Shown piece by piece: positions 30,560 to 37,788 of a DNA stretch of 41,408 nucleotides; the stretch's first letter is position 1; each line of letters begins with the position of its first letter. Location of the stretch: IMG/VR virus record IMGVR_UViG_3300027725_000002, positions 1 through 41,408 of that record, one strand, 5' to 3'. The position numbers and the translations under genes are program-made. Under the pieces are notes generated by a model, which saw only the letters and a program-made list of their open reading frames with translations, did no database searches and was not told where the DNA came from. This DNA comes from a virus.

Positions 30560-30930
30560 GGCACCACGCGATCTTAGTCAGTACTTACCTACGCGGAAAT
30601 TTACGCCGAGCGCGGGCTGAGGCAAAATCTTTAGGACTAAGATATACCGACATCGTCGAATCACGTCTAAACAACGTAGTAACCTTTGCCGTCGTGCCAG
30701 ACGGATCCAAGGAAGGATGGCCCGATTCCGATGCCGGTGATACCGCCCGCGATAAGTTCATAGCTTGGCTGGACCAGCAAAGGTATGAAGACGGATCAAG
30801 TTGGTTTGAGTGGGCCGAGGTCCAGTATGGCGATGAAAATGATGACAACAAAATGACCCGATCCGAGGCGAACCACCGTCAAAGGCTTATTCAATCGATA
30901 ACTGAGAAGTACGAGAGGGAGGAAACGTAA
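30547..30930 (+). CDS. Conserved-looking phage protein, 127 aa
   Basis: Begins MGYMRHHAILVSTY, a start I recall from several uncharacterised phage proteins. Alpha/beta mix with FAVVPDGSKEGWPDSDAGD and an acidic centre; helical end (QRLIQSITEKYERE). Overlaps the nuclease gene by 13 bases and the next by one (TAATG). Function unknown. Confidence 0.6.
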   Translation: MGYMRHHAILVSTYLRGNLRRARAEAKSLGLRYTDIVESRLNNVVTFAVVPDGSKEGWPDSDAGDTARDKFIAWLDQQRYEDGSSWFEWAEVQYGDENDDNKMTRSEANHRQRLIQSITEKYEREET

Positions 30931-31184
30931 TGGGACACGTTAAAGTCGGCCACGCAGATTTTGAGCCTGGCGCTCGTTGCGAGATAGTCCGTTCATTCAC
31001 CTACAAACTGAATGTCGGGGACTATGAAAGCCGAGATTTTTTCTGTTCTCAAAAGTCAGAATGCCGAATCGAGGACGCAGAGGACATCAGTCTGCGCCTA
31101 TATCGCTTCTGCAAAGAACAGGTAATGCGATCCGTCATGGAATACAAACGCGAAGAACCTGTGTGCGTCAGAAAGGCTGGATAA
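30930..31184 (+). CDS. Hypothetical protein, 84 aa
   Basis: Starts within a TAATG junction. Contains CEIVRSFTYKLNVGDYESRD and three further Cys; predicted alpha/beta. No family recognised. Lies just before the recombination-replication genes. Confidence 0.55.
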   Translation: MGHVKVGHADFEPGARCEIVRSFTYKLNVGDYESRDFFCSQKSECRIEDAEDISLRLYRFCKEQVMRSVMEYKREEPVCVRKAG

Positions 31185-31186
31185 GA

Positions 31187-31720
31187 GTGTCAATCATAGC
31201 GTCAGCGAAAAGTGGGAAAGAGTTTCAACCAGCCCCGGCTGGAACCCACGCCGCGGTGTGCTGCGACATTGTCGATCTCGGTACTCTGGAAGTCACGTTC
31301 GGAGGAAAGACCAAATCACAGCACAAAATCAGGGTGGTCTGGCAGATAGACGAGGAACGCGACGATGGCAAGCCATTTACTGTAGGAAAGCGTTACACAT
31401 TGTCACTCCATGAAAAATCAAATCTGCGCAAAGATCTCGAATCATGGAGAGGAAAATCATTTACCCCAGAGGAGCTCGACGGTTTCGACCTCGAAGTACT
31501 GATCGGCATTGGCTGCATGGTGAATATCATTCACCAGCCGAAACAGGACGGCGGCCAGCCGTGGGCCAACGTGGCAGCCGTAATGAAACTCCTAAAAGGC
31601 ATGAGCGCACCCATCATTCGAGAGTACGTGCGCGTTTGTGACCGTAAAGATGAGGACAACAATCAATCCATCTCTGAGAGCCGAGAATATGCAATCACCG
31701 ACGACGATGTCCCATTTTAA
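31187..31720 (+). CDS. Phage replication protein of NGO0469 family, 177 aa
   Basis: The sequence order fits the NGO0469-type family: SIIASAKSGKEFQPAPAGTH, then DLGTLEV-x-x-GGKTKSQHKI, then KRYTLSLHEKSNLRKDLESW, then RGKSFTPEEL and NVAAVMKL. Members are annotated as phage replication-initiation or single-strand-binding-like proteins; biochemical proof is scarce. Start is GTG at 31187. It precedes Gp157, a usual pair in such phages. Confidence 0.72.
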   Translation: MSIIASAKSGKEFQPAPAGTHAAVCCDIVDLGTLEVTFGGKTKSQHKIRVVWQIDEERDDGKPFTVGKRYTLSLHEKSNLRKDLESWRGKSFTPEELDGFDLEVLIGIGCMVNIIHQPKQDGGQPWANVAAVMKLLKGMSAPIIREYVRVCDRKDEDNNQSISESREYAITDDDVPF

Positions 31721-31730
31721 GGAGGAACCA

Positions 31731-32489
31731 ATGACTGCTACTACTCCACTAGCCCTCGCTAGAACTCACTCGCTCTGGAAACTCGATGCTGAGCTTCAGG
31801 ATCTCACCGAGCGCGCCCAGGAAGAAGAAGCGGGGCCGTGCCCAGGATGTGACGGTAAGCAGTTGATCCCTACACCTACCGGTCCAGTAACCTGTCCTGA
31901 ATGCGCCGGTAAGGGCACCGGCGTGATCTCAGCCGCAACGCAGGAAGCGCTGACCGCTTACTTCGAGGCCACCGTGCAGAAGGTGGACCGGGTTGCGGAG
32001 TTCCTGAAGTTCCTGAAGGCGCTCGAAGAAACCTGTAAGGCTGAAGCGGCGCGAATCTCCGAGCGGCGGCATGTGGCCGAGAATACGGCCGAGCGCATAA
32101 AGAACATGCTTAAAGAATTTATGGCCAAGCGCGGAGATACCCAGATCAAGAGCAAACTCAACACGATCAGCTTGTGCCGGAACAGCCAACCGTCCCTGGA
32201 GATTCAGGACGCGACGGTGATTTACGGCAAGGAGAGAATCGCATCGGCAAAGGTACCAGCTAAATTCCAACGCATCCAAATCACGGTAACGCGGGAGTGG
32301 TGGGACCAATTCGTAGAGTCCTGCAAGTTCGACGGTGCCTTGCTGATCCCACCGGCAGAGTTGGCCCGTAAATTCATGAATATATCGGCTCCGTTCATCG
32401 ACGAATCCGCGCTCCGTGATCATCTGGCGGCCGGAGAAACCATTGAAGGGGCCACGCTAGAAACCGGCCGACATATACGGGTGCGCTGA
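31731..32489 (+). CDS. Siphovirus Gp157-like protein with zinc insert, 252 aa
   Basis: Gp157-type helical protein: SLWKLDAELQDLTERAQEE, then a helix KVDRVAEFLKFLKALEETCK, ARISERRHVAENTAERIKNM and a KSKLNTISLCRN strand. Members are found in recombination/replication regions. A DnaJ-like zinc module (CPGCDGKQ, CPECAGKG) is inserted near residues 37-60, which is not typical. AAGGAGG five bases before the ATG fixes the start. Confidence 0.75.
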   Translation: MTATTPLALARTHSLWKLDAELQDLTERAQEEEAGPCPGCDGKQLIPTPTGPVTCPECAGKGTGVISAATQEALTAYFEATVQKVDRVAEFLKFLKALEETCKAEAARISERRHVAENTAERIKNMLKEFMAKRGDTQIKSKLNTISLCRNSQPSLEIQDATVIYGKERIASAKVPAKFQRIQITVTREWWDQFVESCKFDGALLIPPAELARKFMNISAPFIDESALRDHLAAGETIEGATLETGRHIRVR

Positions 32490-32698
32490 TGTCACGAACA
32501 CGCAGAACAACACGCGTAGCCATAGAGGATATGTTTGCCACGCTACCACCGAGCCAGCGCGAATCCGTACTGGAATTCCTGCAGAGCTGGCACCGGCTGA
32601 AGACAAAAGAGGAGGCCCGGAACGGTAAGCCGAGCGACGATAGGCCACCGATCCAGACCTGCACAATTCCCGACACAGAGAGGAGGGCGATGGATTAA
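32489..32698 (+). CDS. Hypothetical small protein, 69 aa
   Basis: Starts by TGATG overlap. Basic N-terminus (SRTRRTTRVAIEDMFATLPP) and helix ESVLEFLQSWHRLKTKEEA, polar end. Function unknown; possibly DNA binding. Confidence 0.6.
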   Translation: MSRTRRTTRVAIEDMFATLPPSQRESVLEFLQSWHRLKTKEEARNGKPSDDRPPIQTCTIPDTERRAMD

Positions 32699-32817
32699 AT
32701 CACTTTGGGAGTGCGTTCCGTGAAAAAGCAACCTGTGCAGGGGCCGTCAAGGACGTGAGGCGGCCCTCTCGAACCGGGTGCTCCGGTAGCCAAAGGTTCT
32801 GAAACCTGGGGAGGTGA
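32699..32817 (+). other. Non-coding gap with three small hairpins
   Basis: No convincing gene. Possible stems are GGGCCG/CGGCCC (near 32743-32767), ACCGG/CCGGT (near 32773-32787) and AGGTT/AACCT (near 32794-32807). There is no U-tract, so these are not simple terminators. The first good ribosome site afterwards (GGGAGG) serves 32818. Confidence 0.45.
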
Positions 32818-32952
32818 ATGAAATTGGAACATCGGAGCATCCAGTTGGAGCGTTTAGCGCGTGGCTTTTACTATCTCGGATACCGCAGCACTCGCTTGCC
32901 ATACCCTCCTTGGCTGCGCGGGATGGGGCGCTCCAGCCCTGAGAACGCATGA
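32818..32952 (+). CDS. Small basic protein, 44 aa
   Basis: GGGAGG four bases before the ATG and an ATGA overlap with the next gene support this short ORF. The product is Arg/Tyr-rich (LERLARGFYYLGYRSTRLPY). Function unknown. Confidence 0.55.
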   Translation: MKLEHRSIQLERLARGFYYLGYRSTRLPYPPWLRGMGRSSPENA

Positions 32953-33143
32953 AACCTAAACGTAGCACAAAAACTCGGCCGACCACCTGGGAACCTGCCT
33001 ACGGTGAATACCACTCTGAATCCTGGCGCAAGCAATGGTGCAAGGATATGGGGCACCCCCTAGTGCTGCTCAATCCATCCAAATCGCGCAGGTATGGGAG
33101 AGAAATAAAACGCTGCGTATGCGGAGAAAAAGAAACTGCATGA
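32949..33143 (+). CDS. Hypothetical basic protein, 64 aa
   Basis: Basic protein with Trp/Tyr spacing (TTWEPAYGEYHSESWRKQW) and a CVCG motif near the end. Starts by ATGA overlap and ends in another. Function unknown. Confidence 0.55.
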   Translation: MKPKRSTKTRPTTWEPAYGEYHSESWRKQWCKDMGHPLVLLNPSKSRRYGREIKRCVCGEKETA

Positions 33144-33190
33144 ATCGTTCACCTGAATTTCTGGCGAGACGTGTGGGCCATGAAGTATGA
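33140..33190 (+). CDS. Bridging mini-ORF, 16 codons
   Basis: Its ATG overlaps the previous stop and its TGA overlaps the next ATG, both as ATGA. It links two genes in one reading chain. Peptide function is doubtful. Confidence 0.3.
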   Translation: MNRSPEFLARRVGHEV

Positions 33191-33357
33191 GACCGCCACG
33201 CCATACCGACAACAACCACTCTCGCCCACCCGTTCGCTGGGAGAGCCTGGCACGGCTGAATGAGTCGATACGGAAGCTGCGAGAGGCTGAGGCGGCGTGG
33301 CGAGCGGATCGAGCGGTACGGCGAGCGCTGGAAGACGTGAGGAACATGCGGTCATGA
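33187..33357 (+). CDS. Small basic helical protein, 56 aa
   Basis: Starts at ATG 33187 (ATGA). Polar start (PPRHTDNNHSRPPVRW), then a continuous Arg/Glu/Ala-rich helix (LNESIRKLREAEAAWRADRA). Stop overlaps the next ATG. Function unknown. Confidence 0.5.
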   Translation: MRPPRHTDNNHSRPPVRWESLARLNESIRKLREAEAAWRADRAVRRALEDVRNMRS

Positions 33358-33587
33358 CCGCCCTGGAATATATCCGCATTCTATTCTACGACTGCGGCTT
33401 CGATACCGTGAAGCAGCGTGAGGCATTTATAAACCGAGAGTTCGGTGCAAAGTATGAAGGCCCAATTCACTACGCCGATGAACTTAACTCGCAGGACCGC
33501 TTGCGGCTGATCGAGATCCTGAAGGACATCAAAGCCGGGCAGCAAGAGCGGTCGCGGGCCGATTCGCGGGAGGACACCGATGCCTGA
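33354..33587 (+). CDS. Hypothetical acidic protein, 77 aa
   Basis: Starts by ATGA overlap. Contains LEYIRILFYDCGFDTVKQRE, a globular helix pair and an Arg/Asp-rich end. Function unknown. Confidence 0.55.
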   Translation: MTALEYIRILFYDCGFDTVKQREAFINREFGAKYEGPIHYADELNSQDRLRLIEILKDIKAGQQERSRADSREDTDA

Positions 33588-33798
33588 CCTTATTCCGGGA
33601 TCGATCCAATGTAGCCGCTGTGGCGCGACGAAGCGCGAGACAAACAAGTGGTGGTGCGGGTGGGTTTGTCTCGATGATCCGCATATCGTTCTCGCGCCCT
33701 ATGCCGTCCAGTGGCATCCCGACGCAGTTCTCTGCGGTGAGTCTTGCGTCCTCAAGTGGATGAGTGAAGAGATGCCAAAGCTACAGAAGGATAGATAA
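33580..33798 (+). CDS. Zinc-binding small protein, 72 aa
   Basis: Four or more cysteines in two pairs (CSRCGATKRE, then CGWVCLDDP and CGESC) suggest a treble-clef or ribbon zinc site. Starts by an eight-base overlap. Followed directly by the next gene. Function unknown. Confidence 0.6.
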   Translation: MPDLIPGSIQCSRCGATKRETNKWWCGWVCLDDPHIVLAPYAVQWHPDAVLCGESCVLKWMSEEMPKLQKDR

Positions 33799-34107
33799 AT
33801 GCCCGTCTTTAAAATCCGCGACAATGACCGGAAACTCCACGAAATAACTGGCAGCGTCTCCGGCCTATTCGGAATTCATCATAACGGTTTTTCTACCTAT
33901 CCATGGACCGTTTGGCATATCCCATCCGGTTACGCCGTGGTGAGAAACATCAACACTGTCAGCACCGCGTACGCAATAATCCGCGAACTGAAGAAAGCAC
34001 CATTTTCATGGAAGTCGCGGCGGTACACCGATTACAGCCGCAGCAAATCACGTCTCAAATGGTGGCGTGCAAATAGGGAACGCCTTGAACAATTGGCGAA
34101 AGGATGA
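33799..34107 (+). CDS. Hypothetical basic protein, 102 aa
   Basis: Alpha/beta start (MPVFKIRDNDRKLHEITGSV), an aromatic middle (FSTYPWTVWHIPSGYAVV) and a very basic C-terminal helix (SRSKSRLKWWRANRERLEQL). It starts the base after the previous stop; the stop overlaps the next ATG. Function unknown. Confidence 0.55.
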   Translation: MPVFKIRDNDRKLHEITGSVSGLFGIHHNGFSTYPWTVWHIPSGYAVVRNINTVSTAYAIIRELKKAPFSWKSRRYTDYSRSKSRLKWWRANRERLEQLAKG

Positions 34108-34328
34108 ACATGCCCGTAACCGAGATACGCCCGCGACTCATGACCTCCGATGAAGTGGCGGAGTTGCGGCTGCGTATTGGCCGAATGTTGGCGATGGTAG
34201 AAACCGGCATGGTCGAGGCCCAGGAAGTGTTTCTGCCGTACTGGGAGCAAGGCGGCAAGACGCTTTACCAGCATCTGCAGGAAAACAGATTCAAGGCACT
34301 CCCAGCACCATCTGGTGAAACCCAATGA
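34104..34328 (+). CDS. Hypothetical protein, 74 aa
   Basis: Starts by ATGA overlap. Helical (SDEVAELRLRIGRMLAMVE) and polar. Stop overlaps the RusA start. Function unknown. Confidence 0.55.
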   Translation: MNMPVTEIRPRLMTSDEVAELRLRIGRMLAMVETGMVEAQEVFLPYWEQGGKTLYQHLQENRFKALPAPSGETQ

Positions 34329-34783
34329 CTACCGTCTTCCCAACCTCGGTTCCGGCAACCTCAGCCTTTGTGTGCCCGACGTTCACACTCAACGGCCCGC
34401 CACGGACAAAAAAGAATCACGGCGTCACGAAAATTCTGCCTTCTCTTCCGTACCTGGAGTGGTACAAGCTGGCCATGCAGCAGGTGCCGATCATTCGGAC
34501 GATATTCAGGATGGCGAATATCCGGCTCCCGATCAGCGGCCCAGTGGCAGTTAAGGCGTTGTTCTACCGCGAGGCTCGCGTAGGTGATCTGAACGGTTAT
34601 ATGCAGGCCCTGGGGGACTTCCTGCAGGAGTCGCGCATGTTTGGTAACAAGCAACGCACGGGCGCCGGAATCATCAAGGAGGATAGTCAAATATGTTCCT
34701 GGGATGGCTCCCGAAGACTGCATGACAAGAACTTTCCGCGGATTGAGGTCACGATCTCGATACTGCCGGAGGGAATGGAATAA
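34325..34783 (+). CDS. rusA: RusA-like Holliday junction resolvase, 152 aa
   Basis: Fits the RusA family: N-terminal FTLNGPPRTKKNH, central GDLNGYMQALGDFLQ and KEDSQICSWDGSR, then RIEVTI. RusA dimers cut four-way DNA junctions at recombination or packaging. The usual D-x-D-N-x-x-K order is altered to GDLN-G-Y-M here, so activity should not be assumed. Starts by ATGA overlap; length matches the family. Confidence 0.8.
   Translation: MTTVFPTSVPATSAFVCPTFTLNGPPRTKKNHGVTKILPSLPYLEWYKLAMQQVPIIRTIFRMANIRLPISGPVAVKALFYREARVGDLNGYMQALGDFLQESRMFGNKQRTGAGIIKEDSQICSWDGSRRLHDKNFPRIEVTISILPEGME
34763..34783 (+). repeat. 21-bp gene-end/ribosome-site repeat, copy 1
   Basis: CTGCCGGAGGGAATGGAATAA, encoding the LPEGME end of RusA plus the stop and carrying GGAGGG for the next gene (start 34789). 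Copy 2 is at 35196-35216 with three base differences. Confidence 0.7.
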
Positions 34784-34788
34784 ATAAG

Positions 34789-35190
34789 ATGGCTCTGCTG
34801 ATTGAAATCTGCTGTAACGACCCGAGCGATGGCCAGTTCCAAGGATCGGCTGACTTTATCGCAATCGAGGATGTGCGCATGCAGGGCGGGCGCGTCACGA
34901 TCAATTACAGCGATGAGCAGGTCAGGAGTGCCGATCCACTGATCGACGGCCATTATACCCTCCGAGTCGGGCGCATTCTGGTCCCACACTGGCATCACCA
35001 TTCCTGGTACGGCAATTGGTGCTGGGAGGCGTTCAGTGTTACCTGGCCGCATGCGTTGAAGGTTCTCAACTATCTTGCTAAGCAGCGAGATTGGCACTGC
35101 GAAGCGCCACACGATATTTTCCAAGCGATCAAATTACACAAACATGTGACGCCGCAACAGTGGAAGGAACGATTGGAGTTGAAGGTATGA
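34789..35190 (+). CDS. Hypothetical protein, 133 aa
   Basis: Unknown globular protein rich in His and Trp (ILVPHWHHHSWYGNWCWEAF), which may bind metal. The GGAGGG in the RusA tail serves as ribosome site. Its stop overlaps a mini-ORF. Position among recombination genes gives no clear function. Confidence 0.6.
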   Translation: MALLIEICCNDPSDGQFQGSADFIAIEDVRMQGGRVTINYSDEQVRSADPLIDGHYTLRVGRILVPHWHHHSWYGNWCWEAFSVTWPHALKVLNYLAKQRDWHCEAPHDIFQAIKLHKHVTPQQWKERLELKV

Positions 35191-35216
35191 CCGCACTGCC
35201 GGAGGGGATGGAGTAG
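35187..35216 (+). CDS. Bridging mini-ORF, 9 codons (MTALPEGME)
   Basis: ATG overlaps the previous stop. The coding part ends exactly like RusA (LPEGME), as it contains copy 2 of the 21-bp repeat. It probably delivers ribosomes to the start at 35219. Confidence 0.35.
   Translation: MTALPEGME
35196..35216 (+). repeat. 21-bp gene-end/ribosome-site repeat, copy 2
   Basis: CTGCCGGAGGGGATGGAGTAG, three differences from 34763-34783, again ending in a stop and lying just before a start (35219). Confidence 0.7.
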
Positions 35217-35218
35217 CG

Positions 35219-35617
35219 ATGCTGAGTTCCATACGTCAGTTTGATCTTCCCGACCCGTACTTCCTGCTCCGTGATCCGCTCAGTCAAAGTCCGTTTTTTC
35301 CGCTGTACGGAGCATACGGAGGTATCACAACGACCACCATGATGATCGTGATGGACCGTAGTTGTATGCCGATCGTTATAGGTGGAGAGGAATTAGGCAG
35401 AGAGAGACACTGGAGTCCATTCGTGGCCAGTGACTTTTCGAATCGCCATCAATGCATCGAGTTACCCCGAGGCTTACACGACGAATTCGGTGGCCACTGG
35501 TACGTCATCGAACTCTGCATCATAAACGACACCGAGGAGACCGTGCTGAGGAGATTAAATGACGCAATGGACGCTCTGGCGGCTGACTCCAAAGCGCGAG
35601 AGGCGGTGAAGGCATGA
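35219..35617 (+). CDS. Hypothetical protein, 132 aa
   Basis: Unknown protein with a Phe/Pro/Leu-rich N-terminus (DLPDPYFLLRDPLSQSPFFP), a Met-rich strand (TTTTMMIVMDRSCMPIVI) and a helical end. GGAG precedes the ATG. Stop overlaps the next ATG. Function unknown. Confidence 0.6.
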   Translation: MLSSIRQFDLPDPYFLLRDPLSQSPFFPLYGAYGGITTTTMMIVMDRSCMPIVIGGEELGRERHWSPFVASDFSNRHQCIELPRGLHDEFGGHWYVIELCIINDTEETVLRRLNDAMDALAADSKAREAVKA

Positions 35618-35994
35618 CCGCACAGCCCTGGATCGCGCGCCGCGAGGAGTATCTCAAGAAGAAGGGCGTGGAGCCGCCGTCCTATGCATTGGCCGTAGCG
35701 AAAGAGCAGATCCGCCAGCACGTTGAACGTAAACCAGCTAGGTCGGAGTCGCAACGCGCCGCGGTATCGCGCACCATGAAGAGCTACCACGCGACGACCG
35801 AGAAGCGCCTGCACCACGAGGCTCTGTACGGGCGCCGGAAGCAGCCTGACCTTGAATTGGAGCTCAGATCAAGAATGGAGTCCGATATCGCGGCACTTCA
35901 GGGTCAGATGCGTGCTGCGCTCGGGATACTGGCGGAGCGCCGGCGGGAACTGGATCAGTTATGGGATCTGGTCGAGTGGATAATGAACCGATGA
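35614..35994 (+). CDS. Coiled-coil protein, 126 aa
   Basis: Starts by ATGA overlap. Basic start, heptad-rich second half (LRSRMESDIAALQGQMRAAL, then ERRRELDQLWDLVEW). Stop overlaps the Dam-type gene start. Function unknown. Confidence 0.6.
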   Translation: MTAQPWIARREEYLKKKGVEPPSYALAVAKEQIRQHVERKPARSESQRAAVSRTMKSYHATTEKRLHHEALYGRRKQPDLELELRSRMESDIAALQGQMRAALGILAERRRELDQLWDLVEWIMNR

Positions 35995-36449
35995 ATTCTG
36001 TGCTCTTCAGTTCGGCTACGGATCGCTGGGCGACACCGCGCGATGTCTACGATGCGCTTGACGCTGAGTTCTGTTTTGACTTCGATCCCTGCCCGATTGA
36101 CGGCACAGAAGATGGCCTTGCAACGCTCTATACGCAATGGATGGGACGCCGGATATTCTGCAACCCTCCATATGGCCCGGGGCTGGCTAAGTGGCTAGAA
36201 CGCGGGCTGGAAGCGAACCTGGCGGTATTCCTGATTCCCGCCCGGACAGACACGCGCTGGTTTCATGACATCGTGTTGCCGAATGCAAAAGAGATCCGGT
36301 TTATAAGGGGACGGTTGAAATTCGGCAATGCCGTGAATGGCGCGCCGTTTCCGAGCATGATCGTGGTGTTCAAGCGCTTGGGCAGTGAAGAGAAGAAGCC
36401 CAGAAATGCCAGGGAACATGTGTGTGGCTCAAACTGTTTGGATTGGTAA
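35991..36449 (+). CDS. Phage DNA N-6-adenine methyltransferase (Dam type), 152 aa
   Basis: Predicted methylase of adenine in phage DNA. Family features: SSATDRWATPRDVYDALDAE at the start, FDFDPCP (about 29-35), the catalytic CNPPYGPGL (57-65) and ARTDTRWFHD. Length is typical of the small phage Dam-like group. The start is set by ATGA overlap. Together with the Mom-like protein it gives this phage two adenine-directed modification genes. Confidence 0.85.
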   Translation: MNSVLFSSATDRWATPRDVYDALDAEFCFDFDPCPIDGTEDGLATLYTQWMGRRIFCNPPYGPGLAKWLERGLEANLAVFLIPARTDTRWFHDIVLPNAKEIRFIRGRLKFGNAVNGAPFPSMIVVFKRLGSEEKKPRNAREHVCGSNCLDW

Positions 36450-36451
36450 CG

Positions 36452-36607
36452 ATGACTACTGTACTCAAGTATAGGTCCGTTCTACAGCCGAAGCCGGAAT
36501 TTGGCAAGCGCCTCTCGCCGCGGATTTGGGCGCTCTGGGATGAAGGGGAAGGCGCTGTCCTACCAGAGTTCAGCGGCTTTGTACCAGGAGTCGGAACATC
36601 AATATGA
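36452..36607 (+). CDS. Hypothetical small protein, 51 aa
   Basis: ATG at 36452 with GGATTGG upstream. Compact protein (LQPKPEFGKRLSPRIWALWD, then Gly/Pro-rich end). Stop overlaps a mini-ORF (ATGA). Function unknown. Confidence 0.5.
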   Translation: MTTVLKYRSVLQPKPEFGKRLSPRIWALWDEGEGAVLPEFSGFVPGVGTSI

Positions 36608-36669
36608 GTACAAAATTCCGGGATGGCGAAAGAAAGGTGAAGTTGCCCCTTGAACAGAAAACGGTGTAG
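36604..36669 (+). CDS. Bridging mini-ORF, 21 codons
   Basis: Starts by ATGA overlap at 36604 and ends four bases before the next ATG. Basic, Lys-rich peptide (MSTKFRDGERKVKLPLEQ). Significance unclear. Confidence 0.3.
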   Translation: MSTKFRDGERKVKLPLEQKTV

Positions 36670-36673
36670 ATAT

Positions 36674-36790
36674 ATGATGTCTGAAGCGCATGTTGTCGGC
36701 CTGATCCGCCGTTGCGCGGAAGATTGGGCAGTTCCACGGGGCGGCGCTCCTGTCGCCGCTCCAGCCCAAATCCCCACAGGAGGGGGATAA
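36674..36790 (+). CDS. Small ORF before the replication initiator, 38 aa
   Basis: ATGATG start, natural-looking product (SEAHVVGLIRRCAEDWAVPR) and a Pro/Ala/Gly tail; ends two bases before the initiator start and supplies its ribosome site (GGAGG). A longer reading frame here belongs to the initiator frame upstream and is not used. Confidence 0.45.
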   Translation: MMSEAHVVGLIRRCAEDWAVPRGGAPVAAPAQIPTGGG

Positions 36791-36792
36791 AA

Positions 36793-37788
36793 GTGGCGCG
36801 CACGCGCAATCTAAAACCTGGATTCTTCAAAAACAACAAACTGGCCAAATTAGGCCCCCTATCGCAACTTATTTTCGCTGGCCTGTGGACCATAGCTGAC
36901 CGAGAGGGGCGCCTGGAGGACGAGCCTGAACGTATAAAGGTCGAGGTTTTGCCTTATGACACAGGAAAGGTAAGCAGCATAGATGTCTGCCTGTCGAAAC
37001 TGCATGAGTCCGGATTCATTCTAAGGTACGAGGTTGATGGTAACAAATACATTTCAATTCCGAAATGGCATGAGCACCAAAAGCCTCACTACATGGAGCC
37101 ACCTTCAGAAATTCCTCCGCCGCCGGGCACCGAAAACAGATACAACTGTGAACCCATCAGGAAAGAACAGCGCCAACGGATATTTTCCAAAGATAACTTT
37201 CGATGTGTGCTCTGTGGGTCAGAAGATCGACTTACTATCGATCACGTAATCCCGATCACCAAAGGTGGATCTAGCCTTGATTCAAACCTTAGAACTCTAT
37301 GCCATCAATGCAACATGATGAAGGGATCAAGGATTGATGATGGCACGATCAAGCAGCTATCATCAAACTATGATGATGGCGTTCACGTTCCCCAAAGGGA
37401 CGATCCCCTTAACCCTTCAAGCCTTAACCCTTCAAGCCTTAACCCTTCTCCTAACCTCTCACCACATGCCAAGTCCGAAATGAACGGCTACGACCCGATG
37501 CCTGGATGGAACTGGTTCAGCAAAGAATATCCGGGGCACAGGCTGAACCCCAAAATGGACTCTCAACTATGGCTCTCAGTAGTAACCCCAGAGATTGAGG
37601 CTATTATCCGCGAGAAGCTACCGCACTTCAAGGCATCAGCAGAGTGGACGGAACGCAGCGGGCAGATGGTCCCATCAGCCAGCCGATTCTTGAGCGAGGG
37701 GCGCTACACGATGGAGCCAGGGGCGCCGCCGACTAGGGAGAAAAGTCAACGTCAGCAGTTAATCGAATCCGATACGGAGAACCTATGA
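36793..37788 (+). CDS. Replication initiator with winged-helix N-terminus and internal HNH domain, 331 aa
   Basis: Residues 1-100 match the N-terminal winged-helix part of phage replisome organisers (NLKPGFFKNNKLAKLGPLSQ, then ADREGRLEDEPERIKVEVLP, KYISIPKWHEHQKPH). Residues about 122-183 form a complete HNH domain: CVLCG (138-142), DHVIPITKGG (150-159), NLRTLCHQCN and the closing MKGSR. A low-complexity LNPSS repeat (206-219) and a C-terminal domain with WLSVVTPEIEAII follow. The HNH is read in frame, so this is a multi-domain protein and not an intron. GTG start at 36793 with GGAGG upstream. Confidence 0.75.
   Translation: MARTRNLKPGFFKNNKLAKLGPLSQLIFAGLWTIADREGRLEDEPERIKVEVLPYDTGKVSSIDVCLSKLHESGFILRYEVDGNKYISIPKWHEHQKPHYMEPPSEIPPPPGTENRYNCEPIRKEQRQRIFSKDNFRCVLCGSEDRLTIDHVIPITKGGSSLDSNLRTLCHQCNMMKGSRIDDGTIKQLSSNYDDGVHVPQRDDPLNPSSLNPSSLNPSPNLSPHAKSEMNGYDPMPGWNWFSKEYPGHRLNPKMDSQLWLSVVTPEIEAIIREKLPHFKASAEWTERSGQMVPSASRFLSEGRYTMEPGAPPTREKSQRQQLIESDTENL
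37408..37448 (+). repeat. 15-bp iteron-like repeat inside the initiator gene
   Basis: CTTAACCCTTCAAGC at 37408-37422 and 37423-37437, then CTTAACCCTTC at 37438-37448. It encodes LNPSS repeats and lies where lambdoid phages keep origin iterons (within the initiator gene). Origin function is inferred. Confidence 0.65.

Noticed and set aside
32773-32817. tRNA gene
   Set aside because: Short stems but no cloverleaf, anticodon arm or T-loop sequence could be assembled.
37160-37345. Group I intron with HNH homing endonuclease in the initiator gene
   Set aside because: The reading frame continues through the HNH segment without stops or intron-like structure, so a protein domain is the better explanation.
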